Shown: piece by piece, positions 1 through 5,615 of the stretch
Layout of the letters: every line of letters begins with the position of its first letter
Numbering within the stretch: the first letter of the stretch is position 1
NCBI GenBank assembly: GCA_005885025.1
Contig: VAYC01000047.1
Location: 1 to 16,065, forward strand
From: Actinomycetota bacterium
GTDB lineage: Bacteria > Actinomycetota > UBA4738
Reading direction: 5' to 3'
DNA: 16,065 bases
The notes under the pieces: generated by a model
The model's database searches: none
Told to the model about the DNA's origin: nothing
What the model saw: the letters and a program-made list of their open reading frames with translations, nothing else
Made by a program: the position numbers and the translations under genes

Positions 1-554
1 TCCACCAGGAGCTCGGGCGAGTAGGACCTGGACAAGCGCTTGAGCAGGTAATCGGAATAGCCGGGCGCGTACCCGATGCCGAATCGTTCGATGCTCTCGG
101 GCCCGATCCCCCGCGAGGTCAGGTACTCCCTCGCATCGGCCCCTTCCCGCTCCTGCACCAACACGCGGTTGTATAGGCTGGCCGCCTCGCCGATGGCACG
201 GTGAAAGGCTTCCCGCCGCCCGGCAGTTCGCCGTTCCGCCTGTGTCTGACCCTCGTAGCGAAGGGTGATCCCAGCCGCTGCCGCGAGGCGCTCGACGGCC
301 TCGGGGAACGAGAGGTTCTCGAGCTTCTGGAGGAAGGTGAACACCGTCCCCCCTTCGCCGCAGCCGTGGCAGTGGAACAACTGTTTGGAGGGACTGACCG
401 AGAACGAGGGTGTCTTCTCGGCGTGGAAGGGACAGAGTCCGGTGAGGTTGTCGCGCCCCGCCTTCTTCAGCTGCAGGTAACCGGAAACGATCGCGGCGAT
501 GTCCGTCCGCTCTCGCACCGCCTCGACGTCTTCGGAACGGATCCGACCGGCCAT
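1..554 (-). CDS. dnaG: DNA primase DnaG, N-terminal part (cut by window edge)
   Basis: The first 184 residues of bacterial primase, which makes RNA primers for replication. The frame opens at an ATG (554-552) and runs off the left edge without a stop. The N-terminus carries the CHC2 zinc-binding domain: C41-P-F-H44 and, 17 residues later, C62-H-G-C65. Around it are the typical motifs KTPSFSV and GGTVFTF. The segment after residue 100 (EYLTSRGI, FGIGYAPG) matches the linker into the TOPRIM catalytic core, which lies outside the window. A Shine-Dalgarno AAGGAG (570-565) sits 10 nt before the ATG, which supports this start. The gene follows dgt by 38 bp, so the two are probably co-transcribed. 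A dgt-dnaG pair is common in Gram-positive bacteria, where rpoD often follows; that gene would be off the left edge. Confidence 0.96.
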   Translation of the reverse strand, partial: MAGRIRSEDVEAVRERTDIAAIVSGYLQLKKAGRDNLTGLCPFHAEKTPSFSVSPSKQLFHCHGCGEGGTVFTFLQKLENLSFPEAVERLAAAAGITLRYEGQTQAERRTAGRREAFHRAIGEAASLYNRVLVQEREGADAREYLTSRGIGPESIERFGIGYAPGYSDYLLKRLSRSYSPELLV

Positions 555-592
555 ACCCTTGTCGCTCCTTCCTTCGCGCCAGATCTCTTCGG

Positions 593-1624
593 CTACAGCA
601 TCCAGCCCTGGGGAAGGAAGAGCTGCTCGTAGGTCCGCAGGGCGAACCGGTCTGTCATCCCCGCGATGTAGTCGGCGATCTGTGTGGGCAGGTCGCCAGG
701 GACGGCCCGGTACTCGGCCGGCACGGCCTCCGGGTGTTCAAGGTAGTACGAGAACAACCCTCTGACCAGCCTCACGGCCTTTTCCTGGTCGGCCCGGGCC
801 TCAGGGCGCAAGTAGACGCGGCGAAACAGGAAGTCTCGAAGCAGGTCGAGCGCCTGGAGGACGTTCGGAGAGAGCCGAATCTCCTCGGCATCCTCGCTTT
901 CGGCAACGAGGTCGGTGACGAGCGTGTTGATTCGCGTGCCGTGCCGCTCCCCCAGCACGGCCACGGCCTTGCCCGGCAGCTCGTCGGCCCGGAGGAGTCC
1001 CGCCCGGACCGCGTCGTCAACGTCGTGGTTGACGTAGGCGATCCGGTCGGCGAACCGTGCGACCTGCCCCTCGAGCGTGGCCGGGAGTGGCATGGACCAC
1101 GTGTGGTTCAGGATGCCGTCCCGCACCTCCCAGGTCAGATTGAGCCCGGCTCCGTCATTCTCCAGGTGATCGACGACGCGGAGGCTCTGCTCGTTGTGAC
1201 GGAACCGCCGGTCCAGGAACGGGCTCAGCGCTTCCTCCCCGAGGTGGCCGAAGGGGGTATGCCCGAGGTCATGGCCCAGGGCGATCGCCTCCGTCAGGTC
1301 CTCGTTCAAGCGAAGCGCTCGCGCCGCGGTCCTGGCGATCTGAGATACCTCGAGGGTGTGCGTGAGTCGGACCCGGTAGTGGTCGCCCTCGGGGGCCACG
1401 AACACCTGGGTCTTGTGCTTGAGCCGCCGGAACGCCTTGGAATGGACGATGCGGTCGCGGTCGCGTTGGAACGCCGTGCGGAGCGGGTCCGGCTCCTCGT
1501 CCCGGTCCCGGCCCTTGGACTCGGAGGACAATACCGCCCGCTCGGAGAGCACCTGGCGTTCGATCCGCTCGGTTCGCTCTCTGACGGTCGGGCTGGAGAG
1601 TGTCACCGGACCCCAGGGTAGCAT
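593..1624 (-). CDS. dgt: dGTP triphosphohydrolase-like HD protein
   Basis: Deoxynucleoside triphosphate triphosphohydrolase of the HD superfamily, which splits dGTP (or other dNTPs) into deoxynucleoside and tripolyphosphate and so trims dNTP pools. Visible motifs: TAFQRDRDRIVHSKAFRRL (50-68), H89 in RLTHTLEV, H118-D119 in GHDLGHTPFGH, and ADRIAYVNHD around residue 192, which together give the HD metal site. The tail motif GMTDRFA is also typical. The KGRDRDEE block followed by RTAFQRDRDR resembles, from memory, the Thermus/Firmicutes-type enzymes more than the mycobacterial ones. The start is uncertain: ATG at 1624 has only a weak purine stretch upstream, and a GTG six codons later (1606) is possible. 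It follows the DUF218 gene by 52 bp and precedes dnaG by 38 bp, probably in one transcript. Confidence 0.94.
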   Translation of the reverse strand: MLPWGPVTLSSPTVRERTERIERQVLSERAVLSSESKGRDRDEEPDPLRTAFQRDRDRIVHSKAFRRLKHKTQVFVAPEGDHYRVRLTHTLEVSQIARTAARALRLNEDLTEAIALGHDLGHTPFGHLGEEALSPFLDRRFRHNEQSLRVVDHLENDGAGLNLTWEVRDGILNHTWSMPLPATLEGQVARFADRIAYVNHDVDDAVRAGLLRADELPGKAVAVLGERHGTRINTLVTDLVAESEDAEEIRLSPNVLQALDLLRDFLFRRVYLRPEARADQEKAVRLVRGLFSYYLEHPEAVPAEYRAVPGDLPTQIADYIAGMTDRFALRTYEQLFLPQGWML

Positions 1625-1676
1625 TCGGCTTCGACAGGACTTCCCCCGTGCCCGGCGCCAGGACCTGAGGCCACGG

Positions 1677-2285
1677 CTACCGCCCCAGGATTCGATAGGC
1701 GAGGTAGCCGACGGTCTCCCGGCTGTATCCGTCGAGTCGCTTCCACTGGCTCTTCGCCGCCGAGTGCCACGTGGCGGACACGTAGGCCTGGATCCCGAGG
1801 TCTCGGGCCATCCGGCGGATCCGAAGGTTGTGCCACGGGTCGGACACGAGGAAGGCGCTGTGGAGTCCCCGCAGCCTCATGAAGTTGGCCGCGGCCTCGA
1901 GACTTTCGAACGTGGTCGAGCCCTCCGGCTCGGCGAAGACCGCATCGGAAGGCAGCCCCTGGCCCACGAGCCAGTCCTTCCCGGACTGGGCCTCAGTGGT
2001 CCGGTCGCCCGGCCTCCCTCCTCCCAGCACCAGGACGCGCGTCGAGAACCCCTCATGGAACAGGAGCTCTGCTTGCTCGAGTCTGCCCTGCAAGGTGGGG
2101 GACGGCCGCCCGTTGTACTGCGCCGCACCGAGGACGGCGATCACGTCGGCGTGCTCCACGCGGCGAGCCTCGTCGGTGTGGGCCGCTCTCCACACGGCAA
2201 CGCCCGTTGCGGTCACGACCCCGACCACGGCAAGGAAGAGGACGAAGAGGGCGGTGAGTACCGGATGCCGACGAAGGAAGCCCAC
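1677..2285 (-). CDS. DUF218 (SanA/YdcF-like) membrane-anchored protein
   Basis: A 202-residue protein of the DUF218 family, whose members include E. coli SanA, ElyC and YdcF. The family is tied to envelope integrity, but its biochemistry is not settled. An N-terminal anchor of about 24 hydrophobic residues (8-32) would place the domain outside the membrane. Domain motifs are ADVIAVLGAAQY (47-57), the LVLGGGRPGD loop (86-94), STTFES (123-128) and VSDPWHNLRIRR (147-158). This order matches the DUF218 fold. I chose the GTG at 2285 because it leaves a complete membrane anchor. The frame stays open further upstream, but that would overlap most of the end of the lipoprotein gene. There is no clear ribosome binding site. 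The gene lies 34 bp after the exported cassette and 52 bp before dgt, so it may belong functionally to the cassette. Confidence 0.85.
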   Translation of the reverse strand: MGFLRRHPVLTALFVLFLAVVGVVTATGVAVWRAAHTDEARRVEHADVIAVLGAAQYNGRPSPTLQGRLEQAELLFHEGFSTRVLVLGGGRPGDRTTEAQSGKDWLVGQGLPSDAVFAEPEGSTTFESLEAAANFMRLRGLHSAFLVSDPWHNLRIRRMARDLGIQAYVSATWHSAAKSQWKRLDGYSRETVGYLAYRILGR

Positions 2286-2319
2286 CAGGGCTCGAATGTA
2301 GCAAGACCCCCCGACGGCC

Positions 2320-3438
2320 TCACGTCCCGCTTGCCGGGCGCCGCAGGATGAGCTCGCCGCCTTTCTCCGCGACCATGAGGTAGATCGTGCCGTCGGCTCC
2401 GAGCGCAAGGTGGCGATGCTGGAGCTCATCCGAGGTCTCCGGGTAGGGCAGCCGCTCCCACAGGAGCGGCGAGGCCCCGACACGGAGCAGCCAGCGGCCA
2501 CCGCCGAACCTTTCGGCGTCGTCCGGCCGGGTCGGTGCAACCTTCACCAGGAACAGGACGTCATCGCCTACGGGCAACGGCTCGGTCAGCCCCACCTCGG
2601 CGGGGATCGACCGCTCCGTCCCACTGGCATGGACGATCAGATCGACCTGGAGGGGCTGGGTTTGGGCGACCTCATTCGAAGTGAAGAAGAGGTCGAAATC
2701 CTGGTCGCCATCCGCGTGAACCGGTTCGGAGGACAAGCTGGCATCGAAGTAGACGTCGCCCTTTCCGAGCGGGAGGCCTGGAAGGACCCCCTTCGCTTCA
2801 GGCCGTGGAAGATCGAGGAGCACGAAGGACCCGAGGTCGCCCGGACGCCTCCCCCTGACCTCTCCCGCTTCCGCCACCAACCCGAGGACCGTCGGGATGA
2901 TCTGAAAGGTGAAGAGCGAGTCCCCCCGATACGTCACACGCGTGTGAAGCACGGCGCCGTCCCGGACGGCCCCGATCGAGCCGGCTTCCTGCGCCACCAA
3001 AACGAATACGACGCCACCCTGAACGGCGAGGTCCCAGCCCGCGCTCTGCAAGGGACCGGCCTCGCCCAGGTAGTCACCTGAGGCCGAGTAGTGAACGACC
3101 CGGCGCTTCCAGCGGTCGTCGATCCAGAACGAACGGTCGGCATCGACGGCGAACGCGGCGGGCAAGCTGCTCGGGCCCTCCCGAAACGTCTTGATGCTCA
3201 ACTGCTCCGTCCGGTCACCGAACGGAAGGAAGGCGACCCGCTCCCATCGGGCCGCAGCCTCTCCGAGGTCCGCGCGCAAGACCAACGGGGGGAAGGCGAC
3301 CGGCGATGCCGCCGGTCCGGTGGCGCCTGGCGCTCCATCCAGGGGACCAGCCGGGGAGGAGGGGGCGGGCTGCCGGGGCGACCCCGAGCAGCCCGCCAGC
3401 GTCGCGATCGCCAAAACGACGACGACCACTCGCCTCAA
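2320..3438 (-). CDS. Lipoprotein with propeller-like repeats, paralogue of the 450-aa secreted protein
   Basis: A 372-residue predicted lipoprotein of unknown function. I start it at the TTG 3438-3436, which overlaps the upstream TGA in a TTGA. The resulting N-terminus is a textbook lipoprotein signal: two Arg, the hydrophobic run VVVVVLAIAT and lipobox LAGC with Cys17. A TTG start at 3486 would add 16 residues and bury the signal. After a Pro/Ala/Gly-rich linker (to about residue 50) comes a body of short beta-strand-like segments such as FAVDADRSFWIDD and LGADGTIYLM, as in NHL or other beta-propellers. Residues 70-117 align without gaps to residues 176-223 of the 450-aa protein two genes upstream (FLPFG/FLPWG, FAVD/FDVG, RV in both), and the C-termini also match. 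It is therefore a paralogue tethered to the outer face of the membrane. No catalytic motif was recognised. Confidence 0.85.
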   Translation of the reverse strand: MRRVVVVVLAIATLAGCSGSPRQPAPSSPAGPLDGAPGATGPAASPVAFPPLVLRADLGEAAARWERVAFLPFGDRTEQLSIKTFREGPSSLPAAFAVDADRSFWIDDRWKRRVVHYSASGDYLGEAGPLQSAGWDLAVQGGVVFVLVAQEAGSIGAVRDGAVLHTRVTYRGDSLFTFQIIPTVLGLVAEAGEVRGRRPGDLGSFVLLDLPRPEAKGVLPGLPLGKGDVYFDASLSSEPVHADGDQDFDLFFTSNEVAQTQPLQVDLIVHASGTERSIPAEVGLTEPLPVGDDVLFLVKVAPTRPDDAERFGGGRWLLRVGASPLLWERLPYPETSDELQHRHLALGADGTIYLMVAEKGGELILRRPASGT

Positions 3439-4103
3439 GGCATGACCACCACGACCGGAGAGGCGTGTGTGCAATTTGGCCAGCAATCGTCCGTCCAGCC
3501 CTCTCGGCGGACGCCGACATACTCGGACTGGTCCCGGTAGCCCTCGTAGAACTTGCCCATGCCGTAAGCGTCACCGAGCGCCTCGATCATCAGGTCCGTC
3601 CCGACCGGAGAGCCCTGGTCGACGTACAACATTGCCACGTGTCCATCCTTGCCGAACGCGTCCATGTAGATCGTTGTGCTGACCTTCTTGTCGGGGAGCT
3701 TGTAGAACGGGTCCGATCCAACCGGGGAGTGGAAGTCATACGTGGTGTATGGCCCGTGCACGTTGTAGAGCCGTTCCCAGTACTCCCACCCGCTCTTCCC
3801 CATCGCATTTTCCATCTCCCACGTCTTGAACGTGAGCCCTGAGCAATCCGCTCCCTCACCACTGGAGTCAGGCGCGCCAGGAGTGTCATCCCTGTTGTTG
3901 TTGTTCCAGCAGCCGCCTCCCCACTCGTACCCTTCCATGTCTGCGGCGGCCGAATACGACTGAGCCTCCGAGCGCTTCACGTAATGGTCGTCGACGTGGG
4001 TTCCCGTGCAGTTGGCGCCGGTCCACGAGGCGCGGGCGGGCGTGGGCGGCAGCGCCAACAGCACGCCGACCACGAAGGCCATCAGGGTGACGCCTCGCTT
4101 CAT
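3435..4103 (-). CDS. Secreted NlpC/P60-like (papain-like cysteine peptidase fold) protein
   Basis: A 222-residue exported protein. Residues 1-25 form a Sec signal peptide (MKRG, hydrophobic core, cleavage after PARA). The mature part shows the NlpC/P60 pattern: GYEWGGG (58-64), GADCSGLTF with candidate nucleophile C87, and GKDGHVAMLYV with candidate His155. This family mostly cleaves bonds in peptidoglycan stem peptides. Between WGGG and DCSGL lies an unusual polar insert with four consecutive Asn (67-70) and many Asp/Gly/Ser; typical family members have a much shorter link. Other cysteines (32, 65, 207, 211) could form disulfides. The ATG overlaps the upstream stop (ATGA), and its own TGA overlaps the next gene, which suggests coupled translation of three exported proteins. 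Catalytic activity is inferred from motifs only, and the third active-site residue is not certain. Confidence 0.85.
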   Translation of the reverse strand: MKRGVTLMAFVVGVLLALPPTPARASWTGANCTGTHVDDHYVKRSEAQSYSAAADMEGYEWGGGCWNNNNRDDTPGAPDSSGEGADCSGLTFKTWEMENAMGKSGWEYWERLYNVHGPYTTYDFHSPVGSDPFYKLPDKKVSTTIYMDAFGKDGHVAMLYVDQGSPVGTDLMIEALGDAYGMGKFYEGYRDQSEYVGVRREGWTDDCWPNCTHASPVVVVMP

Positions 4104-5452
4104 GACTCCCTCCCGAGGTCGAAGCGCACGATGCGCATGCCTGCGGAGGAGGTCAGGAGCTGGTACAGGAATCCGTCCCTGCCGAGACGGAACCTGGCGA
4201 GCGGAGGTGTGTCTGCGAACCGACGGTCGCCGATGGCAAAGTTCTGCACTACTCGACCGCCTGAGATGTGGACGACCTGGTACTGGTCGGCGGGCGGATG
4301 GTCTCGCCGGACGTGCACCACCGCCCAGTAGCCGTTCGAGCCGTCGGGCTCGGCCAAGGCCAGCTCGCCCAGCGGGTGAGCGAACCGCACCTCGATCGGG
4401 TCGACGAGGCGGCCATCCGCGACGACTCCCAGGCGAAGGAAGTCCTCGGTGATCACTCGGAGGAGCTGGCGGCCCCCCGCGATCGGGCGGCCTGCAGTGA
4501 ACGGTGCCGCCGTCAACGTTCCCGCGCGATCCGGCGAAACAGCCGTCCAACTATCTTGAGGCAGCAGCTCGGCGAGTCCCTGTTCGCCCACCGTGCGGAC
4601 CTGGCCGATGATCCCGGCACCGGCCGACGCGGCGGGACCGAGGTGACCCTGGGAGTCGACCCGCCGAATGGCCACGCCAGTTCGATCCTGGTCGAGCACG
4701 AACATCGCTCTCTTTTCCGTGAGGGCGATGTCGGCTCTCCCCCCGATCGAGACCGCCGTCTGACGAACCAGCCGGCCATGAATGAACTCCGCCACACGGT
4801 CCTGGAGAGGATCAGCCACATAGATTCGTCCGGTCCGGCCGACGTCGAAGGACGAAGGCCCGAGCGTGGCACTCTCACGGCCCAGCTGCAGGCCGGCTCG
4901 GCCTGGCCCGCTCCCCCACGGAAGGAACAGCGCCGTCCTTCCCGCTCGTGTTCGACCGAAGGGGATCGAGGGAGCCCGCACCGCCGGCAGCTCCCCGGCC
5001 ACGAAGAACTGGAGGGGCGACGACTCGCCACCGGTAGGCAGCGACTCGTTCCGTCCGCCTGGTGCGGATGCGCGGACGAAGAAGCTCACCATGCCGCTCT
5101 GCTTGCTGCCAAGTGCCCGAGATGCGGCCGCCGACAGGTCGAACTGGAGCGAGGGGACCCCGGGGGCCATGATCATCCGCCACGCTCCGCTGCCCGATCG
5201 GCTCGCCAAGGTGATCCGGGATGCGCACGGATCACCGTGCGCGGTCGCGCACACGACCTCCACAGGAAGCCGTACCGGCTCGCCCGCGCGGACCAGCACC
5301 GGGGAGCGGACGTAGATCTCGAGCACTCGGGCCGAGGCCTGGGGCGGACCGCCGGAGAGCTCACTCGACCGCGCAGCCAGGGGAAGAACCGGGGCCAACC
5401 CGAGGGCCACGGCCGCCAAAGCGCCGACCCCCACCTTCCATCGCGCTTTCAC
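4100..5452 (-). CDS. Secreted protein: beta-sandwich-like N-domain plus propeller-like C-domain
   Basis: A 450-residue exported protein of unknown function, first gene of the three-gene exported cassette. The GTG start (5452) is supported by AGGAGG six nt upstream. Residues 1-28 form a signal peptide without a lipobox, so the protein is released or non-lipid-bound. Residues 40-155 look like an Ig-type or similar beta-sandwich (LEIYVRSPVLVRAGEPVRL, one Cys pair C68/C76). From about residue 170 on, strand-turn segments such as FDVGRTGRIYVADP, DIALTEKRAMFVLD and LGRDGFLYQLL suggest a beta-propeller. That half is homologous to the lipoprotein at 2320-3438, so the two differ mainly in the extra N-domain and the mode of anchoring. 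Its TGA overlaps the ATG of the NlpC/P60-like gene. A scaffold or ligand-binding role is possible but unproven. Confidence 0.85.
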   Translation of the reverse strand: MKARWKVGVGALAAVALGLAPVLPLAARSSELSGGPPQASARVLEIYVRSPVLVRAGEPVRLPVEVVCATAHGDPCASRITLASRSGSGAWRMIMAPGVPSLQFDLSAAASRALGSKQSGMVSFFVRASAPGGRNESLPTGGESSPLQFFVAGELPAVRAPSIPFGRTRAGRTALFLPWGSGPGRAGLQLGRESATLGPSSFDVGRTGRIYVADPLQDRVAEFIHGRLVRQTAVSIGGRADIALTEKRAMFVLDQDRTGVAIRRVDSQGHLGPAASAGAGIIGQVRTVGEQGLAELLPQDSWTAVSPDRAGTLTAAPFTAGRPIAGGRQLLRVITEDFLRLGVVADGRLVDPIEVRFAHPLGELALAEPDGSNGYWAVVHVRRDHPPADQYQVVHISGGRVVQNFAIGDRRFADTPPLARFRLGRDGFLYQLLTSSAGMRIVRFDLGRES

Positions 5453-5458
5453 CGCGCA

Positions 5459-5464
5459 CCTCCT
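5459..5464 (-). promoter_or_regulatory. Strong Shine-Dalgarno AGGAGG for the exported cassette
   Basis: On the minus strand AGGAGG lies six nt before the GTG of the 450-aa secreted protein. It is the strongest ribosome binding site in the cassette. The two downstream genes overlap their upstream neighbours and show no comparable site, so this one may drive translation of all three by coupling. It decides the GTG start at 5452. Confidence 0.7.
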
Positions 5465-5465
5465 C

Positions 5466-5528
5466 GGGAAGGACCGGTGGGAAGGGCCAGTCGCGGGAAG
5501 GTGCTCGGGCTGAGGGAAGCCCGGGAAG
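5466..5528 (-). repeat. Cluster of five CTTCCC hexamers in the cassette leader
   Basis: Read on the minus strand, CTTCCC occurs five times upstream of the exported cassette. On the plus strand the copies are GGGAAG at 5466, 5479, 5495, 5514 and 5523. The spacing is irregular (13, 16, 19, 9). The pyrimidine runs could pair with the purine-rich ribosome binding site just downstream, or be protein-binding sites. The function is not known. Confidence 0.4.
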
Positions 5529-5547
5529 TTCGCCCAGGTTACGCGAG

Positions 5548-5563
5548 GCGCCCGTGCGGGCGC
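5548..5563. repeat. Inverted repeat GCGCCC-N4-GGGCGC
   Basis: A perfect 6-bp inverted repeat with a four-base loop in the gap between ppdK and the exported cassette. No T-run follows on either strand. On the minus strand a TAACCT, which fits the actinobacterial -10 pattern TANNNT, lies six nt downstream. The repeat may therefore be an operator or a weak terminator. Confidence 0.3.
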
Positions 5564-5587
5564 ATCACCGGCTTGGGGGAACTTACG

Positions 5588-5615
5588 GAACCTCCGGGGG
5601 ATTTTCCGGCGGTCC
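5588..5615 (-). terminator. Possible ppdK terminator hairpin (no U-run)
   Basis: An imperfect hairpin starts at the last base of the ppdK stop codon. The arms are GGACCGCCGG and CCGGAGGTTCC around an AAAATCCC loop, with one G-A mismatch and one bulged T. It lacks the U-tract of a classical intrinsic terminator, which is common in GC-rich Gram-positives. It would separate ppdK from the exported cassette. Confidence 0.35.
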
